From assembly GCA_021851785.1 (NCBI GenBank), contig JAJZBV010000014.1, positions 1 to 57,500 of the forward strand: a DNA stretch of 57,500 nucleotides. The letters are read 5' to 3'. Shown here piece after piece: positions 17,536 through 25,455 of the stretch. This DNA is from Pseudomonadota bacterium (GTDB taxonomy: Bacteria > Pseudomonadota > Alphaproteobacteria > Acetobacterales > Acetobacteraceae). Under the pieces are notes generated by a model. That model made no database searches, was not told where the DNA came from, and saw only the letters and a program-made list of their open reading frames with translations. Within the stretch, counting starts at the first letter, position 1, and each line of letters opens with the position of its first letter. The position numbers and the translations under genes were made by a program.

Positions 17536-18654
17536 TCACCCGTCCGATTCCCTCCGAATGGATGTTGCTCCAACGCGCGCGAGCCTCCCCCCCGGCAGCG
17601 GCCGCGGCGCGCCGGTGGTTTCCGGGAAGCTGATCGGGAGGCCGGCGAGGTGGCGGGCGGCGAGGAAGGCGAAGCATTGCGCCTCCAGCGCGTCGCCATC
17701 CCAGCCGAGGGTTTCGACCGCGTCCACCGGGGCGGCGAGCCGCTTTTGCAGCGCCGCCATGATCGCCGGATTGTGTCGCCCGCCGCCGGTGACCAGCCAG
17801 CGCCGCGGCGGCGCCGGAAGGCACGTCGCGGCAATCGCGGTGGCGATGAAGGCGACGAGCGTCGCGGCGCCGTCCGCCGGGCTCAGAGTGTCGAGCCCGC
17901 TTGCCGCCAGTGCGCCGGCAAAAGCGAGACGGTCGAGCGATTTCGGCGCTTCGCGGCGGAAATAGGGATCGCCGAGGAGGTGCTCGAGCACCGCGTCATT
18001 CGCGCGCCCGGCTTGCGCCAGCGCGCCATCGACATCGCACGGGATGCCGGTATGGCGCACCATCCAGTCATCGAGGGGGCCGTTGCCGGGGCCGGTGTCG
18101 CAAGCGACGAGGCGCTCCCGGTCTCCGATCCAGGTGACATTGGCGACGCCGCCGATATTGAGGATGGCGAGCGGGCGCGGCAGGCCGGCGGCGAGGGCGG
18201 CGTGGAAGACGGGCGCGAGTGGCGCCCCCTCCCCGCCGGCGGCGACGTCATTGGCGCGGAAATCAAAGACCACCGGCAGCCCGGTCGCGCGCGCCAGCGC
18301 CGTCGCGTCACCGATCTGCCAGGTGCGGCCGGCTTTCGGGTCATGGAGGATGGTCTGGCCGTGAAAGCCGATCAGCTCGGCGTCGGCGCCGAGCGCCGCG
18401 ACCGCCTCGGCGTGGCGCGCGGTGAGTGCCGCCTCGGCGGCGCGGAGCATTGGATCATCGGCGGCGAGGCTTGGCGCGCGTGCGAGCAGTGCCCGCAACG
18501 CGGCGCGGAGCGGCGGCGGATAGGGGAGGGTGAGCGCCGGGCCGAAGCCATGCACACGCTCGCCATCGGTCTCGATCACGGCGGCATCGACGCCATCGAG
18601 CGAGGTGCCGCTCATCAGCCCGATCACGCGCCGCGGTGCCACCGGCGTTGCCAC
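17536..18654 (-). CDS. anmK: Anhydro-N-acetylmuramic acid kinase
   Basis: Cell-wall recycling enzyme that phosphorylates and opens 1,6-anhydro-MurNAc to MurNAc-6-phosphate. At 372 residues it is full length, with VIGLMSGTSLDGVDAAVIET at the N-terminus (ATP-binding), IGFHGQTI near 95, LAILNIGGVANVTWIG near 165 and DTGPGNGPLDDWM near 187. These are all family signatures. It is divergent from tyrS, and the 75-bp gap contains a T-rich palindromic element. Confidence 0.95.
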   Translation of the reverse strand: MATPVAPRRVIGLMSGTSLDGVDAAVIETDGERVHGFGPALTLPYPPPLRAALRALLARAPSLAADDPMLRAAEAALTARHAEAVAALGADAELIGFHGQTILHDPKAGRTWQIGDATALARATGLPVVFDFRANDVAAGGEGAPLAPVFHAALAAGLPRPLAILNIGGVANVTWIGDRERLVACDTGPGNGPLDDWMVRHTGIPCDVDGALAQAGRANDAVLEHLLGDPYFRREAPKSLDRLAFAGALAASGLDTLSPADGAATLVAFIATAIAATCLPAPPRRWLVTGGGRHNPAIMAALQKRLAAPVDAVETLGWDGDALEAQCFAFLAARHLAGLPISFPETTGAPRPLPGGRLARVGATSIRRESDG

Positions 18655-18670
18655 TCCAGGAAATCAGGAT

Positions 18671-18707
18671 AAAAGTCTTTTTGCTTCTTTTTCTTCAGAA
18701 AAAGAAG
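18671..18707 (+). repeat. T-rich palindromic dispersed element, copy 1
   Basis: AAAAGTCTTTTTG followed by a hairpin: CTTCTTTTTC at 18684-18693 pairs with GAAAAAGAAG at 18698-18707 around a TTCA loop. It resembles the elements near 25.3, 38.06 and 52.07 kb. Here it sits between divergently transcribed genes, so it is not placed to terminate either. Confidence 0.75.
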
Positions 18708-18729
18708 AGTCTTTTCTGACCCATCAGCG

Positions 18730-19998
18730 ATGAAGCGAACGAACATGCCGCGCAGCGCCTTTCTCACCGAAGCCATCGCCCGCGGCTTCGTGTTTCAATG
18801 CACCGATCCAGAGGCGCTCGATGCGCGGCTCGAAGCCGGGCCGGTCGCCGCTTATATCGGCTTTGACTGCACCGCCGACAGCCTCCATGTCGGCAGTCTG
18901 GTGCAGATCATGCTGCTCAGGCTGTTGCAGCGCCATGGCCATGCCCCGGTGGTGCTGCTCGGCGGCGGCACCAGCCGGATCGGCGATCCCTCGGGCAAGG
19001 ACGAGGCGCGGCAATTGCTCACCGACGCCCAGATCGCCGCCAACATGGCCGGCATCCGCCGCGTGTTCGACCCATTCCTCAGCTTCGGCGGCGGCCCCGG
19101 CGCGGCGCTGGTGGTGAACAACGCCGATTGGCTCGATGCGCTCGGCTATATCGCGCTGTTGCGCGAGGTCGGGACGCATTTCACCATCAACCGCATGCTC
19201 GGCTTCGATGCCGTGCGCCTGCGGCTCGAGCGCGAGCAGCCGCTGACCTTTCTCGAATTCAACTACATGATCCTCCAGAGCTATGATTTCCGCGAACTCC
19301 ATCGCCGCCATGGCGTCGTTTTGCAGTGTGGCGGGTCGGATCAATGGGGCAATATCGTCGCCGGGATGGAGCTGGTCCGCCGCACCGAGGGCAAGACGGT
19401 GTTCGGCCTCACCTCGCCGCTGATCACCACGGCGTCGGGGGCCAAGATGGGCAAGACCGCGCGCGGCGCCATCTGGCTCACCGCTGAGCGGCTGGCGCCG
19501 TTCGAGTACTGGCAATTCTGGCGCAATGTCGAGGATTCCGATGTCGGGCGATTTTTACGCCTGTTCACCGATCTGCCGCTCGCCGAGATCGCGCGTCTCG
19601 AAGCCCTGCGCGACGCCGAGATCAACGAGGCGAAAATCATCCTCGCGACCGAGGCGACGGCGCTCGCGCATGGGCGGGCGGCGGCGCGGGCGGCGCAGCA
19701 AACCGCGCGCGAGGTGTTCGGCGCCGCGGGGCAGGGGCCAGCCGGCGCGGATCTGCCCGGCATCGAGGTCGCCGCCGCCGCTCTTGCCGGCGGCGTTCCG
19801 GCGTTTCAGCTTTTCGTCGCGGCCGGGCTCGCCGCCAGCAATGCCGAGGCGCGGCGGCTGATCCGGGGCGGTGGCGCGCGGCTCAACGACCAGCCGCTGA
19901 CCGAGGAAACCCAAGACATCACCGAGCGGGACGTTCGTTCCGGGGTGATCAAATTGTCCGCCGGGCGCAAGCAGCATCGGCTGGTGCGGCCGGTGTGA
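18730..19998 (+). CDS. tyrS: Tyrosyl-tRNA synthetase
   Basis: Class I aminoacyl-tRNA synthetase, 422 residues. The HIGH-type motif is in [16 protein letters not shown] (about 49), the KMSKS loop in [15 protein letters not shown] (KMGKT form, about 235), and the tyrosine-binding [15 protein letters not shown] lies between. A C-terminal S4 domain is present ([20 protein letters not shown]). This is the bacterial TyrRS type. ATG 18730 or ATG 18745 may be the start; the latter gives [10 protein letters not shown]. The stop overlaps the next gene's GTG start by 4 nt. Confidence 0.97.
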   Translation: MKRTNMPRSAFLTEAIARGFVFQCTDPEALDARLEAGPVAAYIGFDCTADSLHVGSLVQIMLLRLLQRHGHAPVVLLGGGTSRIGDPSGKDEARQLLTDAQIAANMAGIRRVFDPFLSFGGGPGAALVVNNADWLDALGYIALLREVGTHFTINRMLGFDAVRLRLEREQPLTFLEFNYMILQSYDFRELHRRHGVVLQCGGSDQWGNIVAGMELVRRTEGKTVFGLTSPLITTASGAKMGKTARGAIWLTAERLAPFEYWQFWRNVEDSDVGRFLRLFTDLPLAEIARLEALRDAEINEAKIILATEATALAHGRAAARAAQQTAREVFGAAGQGPAGADLPGIEVAAAALAGGVPAFQLFVAAGLAASNAEARRLIRGGGARLNDQPLTEETQDITERDVRSGVIKLSAGRKQHRLVRPV

Positions 19999-20879
19999 CC
20001 GGGTTCGCCCCGGACGCCGAGGCGAGCGCCTATCTCGCCCTCATCGGCGCCCGGCTGCGGCGGCTGCGCGCCCAGCGCGGCATGACGCGGCGGCTTCTGG
20101 CGCGCCGGGCCCGGGTCTCCGAGCGCTATATCGCGCAGATCGAGAGCGGGGCGGGCAATGTCTCGATTTTGCTGCTGCGCCGGATCGCGCGGGCGCTCGG
20201 TAGCGATATCGGTGGCCTCCTCGCCGAGCGCGAGGATCACGATTTCGAATTCGTCCTCCTCGAACAGATGCTGTCCGGGCTCGATTCCGGCGATCTCGCC
20301 GCCGCGCGCCAGCTCATCACCGCGCATTTCCCGCGCCTGGCGGCGCCGGGGCGGGCGGCGCGGGTCGCCTTGATCGGTTTGCGCGGCGGCGGCAAATCGA
20401 CGCTCGGGCCGCTCCTCGCCGACCATCTCGGCGGGCGCTTCGTCGAACTCGACCGCGAGATCGCGCGCGAGGGCGAAATGAGTCTCGCGGAAATTTTCGA
20501 GCTTCACGGCCAGGCCGGCTATCGCCGGCTGGAGCGCGCCGCCCTCGTCCGCCTGATCGCCGCCGGCGAGGCGATGGTGATCGCGACCGGCGGCAGCCTG
20601 GTGACCGAGCCGGCGACCTTCGAGCTGCTGCTCCGCCACTGCCTCACCGTCTGGGTGCGCGCGACCCCGGAGTTGCATATGCAACGGGTGATCGCTCAGG
20701 GTGATTTCCGGCCGATGGATGACACCCGCCGGGCGATGAGCGATCTCCACGCCATTCTCGCGAGCCGCACGCCGCTTTACGCCAAGGCCGATCTCAGCAT
20801 CGACACCAGCGACGCGACCCCGCCGGCAACCGCGGCCAGGCTCGCCACCCTGATCGCCGAACTGCGCGCACGACAATGA
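19995..20879 (+). CDS. Helix-turn-helix/shikimate-kinase fusion regulator (BoxR/BzdR-like)
   Basis: A 294-residue two-domain protein. An XRE-type helix-turn-helix occupies about 15-75 ([19 protein letters not shown] is nearly matched, then [18 protein letters not shown]). It is followed after a linker by a shikimate-kinase-like P-loop domain ([20 protein letters not shown] near 122, [17 protein letters not shown]). This fusion is known from BzdR and BoxR, repressors of benzoate pathways that sense benzoyl-CoA through the kinase-like domain. No benzoyl-CoA gene is in the window, so the ligand is unknown. The GTG start overlaps the tyrS stop (GTGA), an unusual partner for such a regulator. Confidence 0.85.
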   Translation: MTGFAPDAEASAYLALIGARLRRLRAQRGMTRRLLARRARVSERYIAQIESGAGNVSILLLRRIARALGSDIGGLLAEREDHDFEFVLLEQMLSGLDSGDLAAARQLITAHFPRLAAPGRAARVALIGLRGGGKSTLGPLLADHLGGRFVELDREIAREGEMSLAEIFELHGQAGYRRLERAALVRLIAAGEAMVIATGGSLVTEPATFELLLRHCLTVWVRATPELHMQRVIAQGDFRPMDDTRRAMSDLHAILASRTPLYAKADLSIDTSDATPPATAARLATLIAELRARQ

Positions 20880-20895
20880 CGCGCACGACAATAAG
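20866..20895. repeat. 15-bp duplication spanning a stop codon
   Basis: GCGCACGACAATGAC is followed by GCGCACGACAATAAG (13 of 15 identical). The first unit contains the TGA stop of the fusion regulator; the second carries TAA at the same place but lies outside the gene. Confidence 0.85.
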
Positions 20896-20991
20896 ATGCG
20901 CGCGCGTCGGGTTCGTCGCGTCCGGTCTCTGGAATTCGCCGCCGATTGCCTCTATGTGCAGTGGTGACGAACCCAGTCATGGTCGGACATC

Positions 20992-21480
20992 ATGCGCAAA
21001 TTCCCGGATCTGGCGTGGCGGTTGGCGGTCGCGGCGCTTGCGCTTTGCGGGCTGATCGCGGTCGCGGCCTGCACCGGCACGCCCGCCAATAGCACGTATA
21101 GCGGCTACGGTGTCGGCCGCACCGCCGCCGTCACCTATGGCACCATCATCTCGATGCGCAATGTCGTCGTCCAGGGCGGCGATAGCGGGGTCGGCACCGT
21201 CGGCGGCGCGGCGCTCGGCGGCGTCGCCGGCAGCTTCATCGGCGGCAACAGCTTCCGCGGCAATCTGCTCGGCGCCGTCGGCGGCGCGCTGCTCGGCGGC
21301 CTCGTCGGCAATACCGCCGAAAGCGAGTTGAGCAAGGGCAACGCGGTCGAGTTCATCATCCGCCAGGATGACGGGCAGACCATTTCCGTGGTGCAGACCA
21401 ACGAGAATAATTTCCGCCCCGGCCAGCGCGTCGCCATCATCCGCGGCGACCGCACGCGGCTGGCGCCGATTTATGGCTGA
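20992..21480 (+). CDS. Glycine-zipper outer-membrane lipoprotein (17 kDa antigen/SlyB-like)
   Basis: A 162-residue putative lipoprotein. The signal segment WRLAVAALALCGLIAVAAC ends in a lipobox with Cys27. A glycine-zipper region follows (GTVGGAALGGVAGSFIGG and LLGAVGGALLGGLVGN, about 67-105), then a beta-rich C-terminal part (VEFIIRQDDGQTISVVQTN, VAIIRGDRTRLAPIYG). This arrangement fits the SlyB/PcpY and rickettsial 17 kDa antigen group located in the outer membrane. The function of that group in envelope stability is only partly known. It stands alone between the regulator gene and the exporter genes. Confidence 0.85.
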   Translation: MRKFPDLAWRLAVAALALCGLIAVAACTGTPANSTYSGYGVGRTAAVTYGTIISMRNVVVQGGDSGVGTVGGAALGGVAGSFIGGNSFRGNLLGAVGGALLGGLVGNTAESELSKGNAVEFIIRQDDGQTISVVQTNENNFRPGQRVAIIRGDRTRLAPIYG

Positions 21481-21549
21481 GGCCGGCAAGCCGGGGCAGG
21501 CGGGGCGGCGATTGCCCTCGCCGGCCGTCTGGGCTATGCCGCGAGCCGC

Positions 21550-22437
21550 ATGAACCCTGGTGATCCCGATCTGGCTGCACCACCGGTGGCGCTGCGTCTG
21601 AAAACCGCCGGCGATACGATGCTCGATCTCGTCGCCGGGCTCGGGTTTTCCGGCCGTCAGCGTCAGGCGGTCGCCGATTTCGCCGAGGCCGGCCGGCTGT
21701 GGCGGCTCGGCGCGACCCTCGCCTGGCTCGATGTGAAGGGGCGCTATCGCGGCTCGATGCTCGGGCCGCTATGGCTCACCCTCTCGACCGCGGTGATGGT
21801 GGCGGCGCTCGGCTTTCTTTATTCGACGCTGTTCAAGATGGTGCTGCACGATTATCTCCCCTTTCTCGCCCTCTCGCTGGTGCTGTGGGGCTATCTGCAG
21901 ACCCTGGTGGCCGAGGCCTGTCTCGGCTTCACCCAGAACGACGCGATGATCCGCGCCATTCGCATGCCGTTCAGCCTCTATGGCGGGCGGATCGTTTTGC
22001 GCAATCTGATCGTGCTCGCCCATAACATCATCGTGATCGCGGTGGTGTTCGCGATCTTCGACACCTGGCCCGGCTATCGCGGGCTGATCGCGCTGCCGGG
22101 ATTGCTGCTCTGGCTGGTCGATTCGCTGGCGATCACGATGACGCTCGCCGCGCTCTGCGCCCGCTTCCGCGACATCCCGCCGATCGTCGGCAGCGTCATG
22201 CAGATCGCGTTTTTCATCAGTCCGGTGATCTGGCGCCCCGAGCTGATCCATCACGGCGCCCGCTTCCTGCCCCTCAACCCGTTCTACACGCTTTTTGAAA
22301 TCGTCCGCGCGCCGCTGCTCGGCGAAATTCCGGGGGGGATCGTCTGGGGCTCGGCGCTCGGCTATTCGGCGCTGCTGGTGGTGCTGTCCTGGCTGCTGTT
22401 CGTGCGCGTGCGCGGCCGCCTGGCGTTTTGGGTCTGA
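21550..22437 (+). CDS. wzm: ABC-2 type polysaccharide export permease (Wzm)
   Basis: A 295-residue membrane protein with about six transmembrane segments. The N-terminal motif LAWLDVKGRYRGSMLGPLWL (about 57-76) and the C-terminal segment PPIVGSVMQIAFFISPVIW with LNPFYTLFEIVRAPLLGE are typical of Wzm/KpsM/RfbD permeases exporting lipid-linked O-antigen, capsule or teichoic-acid-like glycans. The ATP-binding partner follows after 4 bp. No glycosyltransferase is in the window, so the substrate is unknown. Confidence 0.92.
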   Translation: MNPGDPDLAAPPVALRLKTAGDTMLDLVAGLGFSGRQRQAVADFAEAGRLWRLGATLAWLDVKGRYRGSMLGPLWLTLSTAVMVAALGFLYSTLFKMVLHDYLPFLALSLVLWGYLQTLVAEACLGFTQNDAMIRAIRMPFSLYGGRIVLRNLIVLAHNIIVIAVVFAIFDTWPGYRGLIALPGLLLWLVDSLAITMTLAALCARFRDIPPIVGSVMQIAFFISPVIWRPELIHHGARFLPLNPFYTLFEIVRAPLLGEIPGGIVWGSALGYSALLVVLSWLLFVRVRGRLAFWV

Positions 22438-22441
22438 GCCC

Positions 22442-23293
22442 ATGGCAACCATCGACGCCGATCATGTCTCGGTCGATTTTCCACTCTATCACGGCAGCGC
22501 CCGCAGCCTGAAGCGGGCCATGTTCGCGGCCGCTTCCGGCGGGCGAATCGGCAAGGACGCGCAAAAGCGCGTCGTCGTGCAGGGCCTGCGCGACGTTTCC
22601 TTTCATCTCGCCGCCGGCGACCGGCTCGGCCTCGTCGGCAGCAACGGTGCCGGCAAGACCACGCTGCTCCGCACGCTCGCCGGGATTTACGAGCCGGTGC
22701 GCGGCCATGTCCGCGTTTGCGGCAGCCTCAACGCGCTGCTCGATCCCAATCTCGGCATGAATCCCGATCTTACCGGGCGCGAAAACATCGCGCTCCGCGG
22801 CCTCTTCGCGGGGCTCGGCCGGGCGGCGATAAGGCGGCTCGAGGAGGATGTGCGCGATTTCGCCGCGCTCGACGAGTTCGTCGACCTGCCCGTGCGCACC
22901 TACAGCTCGGGCATGGTGGTGCGGCTCGGCTTCGCGCTCGCGACCGCCATCCATCCCGAGGTGCTGATGATGGATGAATGGTTCCTCGCCGGCGATGCCG
23001 GATTCATGGACAAGGCGCGGGTACGCCTTGAAACCCTGGTGCGCGGCGCCGAAATCCTGGTGCTGTCGAGCCATGTTCATCAGATCGTGGCGCGCTGGTG
23101 TAACCGGGTGATCTGGCTGGAAAAGGGCCGCGTCGTGGAAGACGGCGCGCCGGGCGAGGTGCTCAGCCATTATCTCGCCCGCGACCAGGAGGACGAGCCG
23201 GCAGCGTCCGACGCCGTTCCGTTCACGGCGTCGCTGGCGGCGGATGGTGCCGGCGCCTTGCTGCAGGAGAGCGATCGAGGAGGCTTGCGATGA
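22442..23293 (+). CDS. wzt: ABC polysaccharide export ATP-binding protein (Wzt)
   Basis: A 283-residue ATPase. Walker A LGLVGSNGAGKTTLLRTLAG is at about 61-80, the signature is the short form YSSGMVVRLGFA (about 153), and Walker B VLMMDEWFLAGDAGFM follows near 173. YSSGM in place of LSGGQ and GSLNALLDPNLGMNPDLTG are hallmarks of Wzt/KpsT. The C-terminus ends soon after the ATPase domain, so the carbohydrate-binding domain found in O9a-type Wzt proteins is absent. The stop overlaps the next small gene by 4 nt. Confidence 0.93.
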   Translation: MATIDADHVSVDFPLYHGSARSLKRAMFAAASGGRIGKDAQKRVVVQGLRDVSFHLAAGDRLGLVGSNGAGKTTLLRTLAGIYEPVRGHVRVCGSLNALLDPNLGMNPDLTGRENIALRGLFAGLGRAAIRRLEEDVRDFAALDEFVDLPVRTYSSGMVVRLGFALATAIHPEVLMMDEWFLAGDAGFMDKARVRLETLVRGAEILVLSSHVHQIVARWCNRVIWLEKGRVVEDGAPGEVLSHYLARDQEDEPAASDAVPFTASLAADGAGALLQESDRGGLR

Positions 23294-23562
23294 GCAGATC
23301 CAGGCTGTGGCCGCTCGTGGCCCTGATCCCGGGCCTTCTGTTGCCGCTGCACGCGCCCCGCGCCGATGACGGGCCGATGCAGAAGGCCGGGCAGAAGCTC
23401 GATGAATGGGGCAATGATGCCAGCCGGGCGGTTGGCAAGGCCGCCGCGAAAACCGGCTCCGCCCTCGACAAGGCGGCGCGCAAGACCGGCGAGAAGCTCG
23501 ATGAATGGGGCAACAAGATCCACGAGAAATTGGCCCCGTCGGGAGGCGGCGGCGGGAACTGA
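23290..23562 (+). CDS. Small secreted repeat protein, unknown
   Basis: A 90-residue protein I do not recognise as a named family. It has a signal peptide (SRLWPLVALIPGLLLPLHAPRA, about 3-24) and a charged amphipathic mature part with two copies of KLDEWGN 33 residues apart. These correspond to a 22-bp direct repeat at 23393-23414 and 23492-23513. Between them lies an Ala/Lys-rich helix (RAVGKAAAKTGSALDKAARK), and the tail is poly-Gly. A periplasmic helical or coiled protein is likely. The ATG at 23290 overlaps the wzt stop. It probably also overlaps the prmC start downstream. Confidence 0.65.
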   Translation: MSRSRLWPLVALIPGLLLPLHAPRADDGPMQKAGQKLDEWGNDASRAVGKAAAKTGSALDKAARKTGEKLDEWGNKIHEKLAPSGGGGGN

Positions 23563-24421
23563 TCCGCCGCTCGTCCAGGTTCTCGCCGCGGCGGCGACGC
23601 GGCTCGCGGCGGCGGGGATCGAGAGCCCGGCGCTGGAGGCCCGTCTGCTGCTCGGCCATGCGCTCGGCTGCGACCAAGTGACCCTGATCCGCGAGCGCGC
23701 GGCGCCGCTCGCCCTCGCCCTCGCCGCGCCCGGCTTTCCCGCCTTGCTCGCCCGCCGCGCCGGGCATGAGCCGCTCGCCCAGATTCTCGGCCGGCGCGAA
23801 TTCTGGGGGCTTTCCTTCGCGGTCTCGCCGGCGACGCTGATCCCGCGCCCGGACAGCGAAACCCTGATCACCGCGGCGCTGGCGGCGTCGCCCGATCGCC
23901 GGGCGGTGCGGCGCGTGCTCGATCTCGGCACCGGCAGCGGCTGCCTGCTGCTCGCCGCCTTGCACGAATTTTCGGCCGCTTTCGGGGTTGGCGTCGATCT
24001 CTCGCCGGGCGCGCTGGCGACCGCCTGCGCCAATGCCGCCGCCCTCGATCTCGCTGGACGGGCGGCTTTCCTGTGCGGCGATTGGGCACGCGCGTTGCGT
24101 GGCGGATTTGATCTCGTTCTCTGCAACCCGCCCTATATTGAGAGCGGCGCGATCGCCGGCCTGGCCCCGGAGGTCGCGCGTTTCGAGCCGCGGGCGGCGC
24201 TGGATGGCGGCGCCGACGGGCTCGACGCCTATCGCGCGGTGATCGCCGATCTGCCGCTTCTGCTGGCGCCGGGCGGGGTTGCGATCCTCGAACTCGGCGC
24301 CGGGCAGGCGGGCGCGGCCGCGGCGCTGGCGGCGGCGCGGGGACTCGCGGTGCGCGCCCTCGCGCCAGATCTCGGCGGCATCCCGCGGGCCCTGGTTTTG
24401 GCGCCGGGCGTGGCCGAATAG
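23501..24421 (+). CDS. prmC: Peptide chain release factor N5-glutamine methyltransferase
   Basis: SAM-dependent enzyme that methylates the GGQ glutamine of release factors. The N-terminal helical domain contains LEARLLLGHALGCD, followed by LAQILGRREFWGLSFAVSP and LIPRPDSETL. The Rossmann core has VLDLGTGSGCLLLAAL and the catalytic NPPYI near residue 209. No ATG, GTG or TTG stands directly before the conserved part. The nearest in-frame start is ATG 23501, inside the previous gene, giving an 18-residue non-conserved leader and a 62-nt overlap, so the start is uncertain. prfA is not adjacent, unlike in many bacteria. Confidence 0.88.
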   Translation: MNGATRSTRNWPRREAAAGTDPPLVQVLAAAATRLAAAGIESPALEARLLLGHALGCDQVTLIRERAAPLALALAAPGFPALLARRAGHEPLAQILGRREFWGLSFAVSPATLIPRPDSETLITAALAASPDRRAVRRVLDLGTGSGCLLLAALHEFSAAFGVGVDLSPGALATACANAAALDLAGRAAFLCGDWARALRGGFDLVLCNPPYIESGAIAGLAPEVARFEPRAALDGGADGLDAYRAVIADLPLLLAPGGVAILELGAGQAGAAAALAAARGLAVRALAPDLGGIPRALVLAPGVAE

Positions 24422-24710
24422 CCGCAATGCGCGGAAAAATGAGGGGGCGGCGAAAAAAATCTATTGGCGCCGCGCGAGGAGGCGGGTAATTTGCCGCGGC
24501 ATCGCACGCGGGCGCGCCGTTTCGGCCGCTCTGTCGCTGTGGCTACGGATCGCCGTAATCAGACCGAAATCGTTTCGCTCTGCCGGCCGTCGCCATGGAA
24601 GCGGTGTGGAAGCCAAGTCGATGGGGTCTTCTGATGGGCCGTGTGCGGCGGCGGCGTGCGGCCTGGTGGCTGGCACGCCGGGCGCGTGAACAGGAAAGCA
24701 TGATGTCGGT

Positions 24711-25139
24711 ATGAATATCAAACGGATGCGCGGGCGCAATCACCGCGGCAATGGCAATGGCAATGGCAATGGCGGTGTGGTCCGGCATCACCAAGGCGGT
24801 GTGCCGCTCAATCGCAACCACGTCTTTGACAGCAACGGGCCGGATCTCCGGGTGCGCGGCACGGCACAGCAGCTCCACGAGAAATATATCCAGCTCGGCC
24901 GCGACGCGGCCAGCGCCGGCGACCGGGTGATGGCCGAGAGCTATTTCCAGTACGGCGAGCATTATTTCCGCATCCTCAACGCCATGACCCAGGCGGCGCA
25001 GCAGAACGGCCCGCATAATCAGCCGCCGCGGCGCCCGTTCGGAAGCGAGACCGAGGAGGCGGAGGCCCCGCCCGGCACCGGCGAACAACCCGTCGATCCG
25101 CTGGAGGCGAGTCTCGCCGCCGCCGCCCAGGAAGGCTGA
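24711..25139 (+). CDS. DUF4167 protein
   Basis: A 142-residue protein of a family found mainly in Alphaproteobacteria. The basic N-terminus MNIKRMRGRNHR precedes a Gly/Asn repeat from the microsatellite CAATGG. The conserved core is FDSNGPDLRVRGTAQQLHEK, then YIQLGRDAASAGDRVMAESY and FQYGEHYFRILNA (about 38-90), typical of DUF4167. The C-terminal part is acidic and proline-rich. The function is unknown; the basic Arg/Gly/Asn start suggests possible RNA binding, which is inference. The 289 bp before it show no other gene. Confidence 0.9.
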   Translation: MNIKRMRGRNHRGNGNGNGNGGVVRHHQGGVPLNRNHVFDSNGPDLRVRGTAQQLHEKYIQLGRDAASAGDRVMAESYFQYGEHYFRILNAMTQAAQQNGPHNQPPRRPFGSETEEAEAPPGTGEQPVDPLEASLAAAAQEG

Positions 25140-25452
25140 CCGCGCCTCGCCATCTTTGTTTTCGCGTGTGATTCCGACCCGCGTCGGCGCCCTTGTGGCC
25201 GCAGCGCCGGTAGCGAGAAGGTCATGGCGGCTAGGCTGGGCATGGGTGGCCGAGGTCCATATATGATCTCCGGCAACAGGCGCTGCCCAACGGGAAAAAT
25301 GTTTGGTTCTTTTTTTAAAAAGAACCGCTTTCCCCGGCTTCGGCTATCGGCTTGACAAATCGCCTGCCGCGGGCGCAGAACCTCGCGCCCCTTCGGGGGG
25401 CATCGCCGCTTCGCGAGGGTTCGCGCAGCGGCGCGTTTTGCGTTCGGGATTT
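25140..25452. other. Non-coding leader region of ffh
   Basis: About 310 bp without a credible gene. It contains the second copy of the T-rich palindrome at 25301-25326 and a TTGACA hexamer at 25352-25357 without a good -10 partner. No signal-recognition-particle RNA motif (the conserved GGAAGGAAGCAGCC apical region) was found here. Confidence 0.55.
25301..25326 (+). repeat. T-rich palindromic dispersed element, copy 2
   Basis: GGTTCTTTTT at 25305-25314 pairs with AAAAAGAACC at 25317-25326 across a two-base centre, preceded by GTTT. Same core as copies near 38.06 and 52.07 kb. It lies about 130 bp upstream of ffh. Confidence 0.75.
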
Positions 25453-25455
25453 ATG

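Noticed and set aside
24749-24776. CAATGG hexanucleotide run in the DUF4167 gene as a phase-variation switch
   Set aside because: A 6-bp unit keeps the reading frame, so copy changes only alter the Gly/Asn length.
25352-25380. TTGACA hexamer as a promoter for ffh
   Set aside because: No acceptable -10 hexamer at 16-18 bp spacing.
25140-25452. Search for the 4.5S signal-recognition-particle RNA gene upstream of ffh
   Set aside because: The conserved apical hairpin sequence is absent from this gap.
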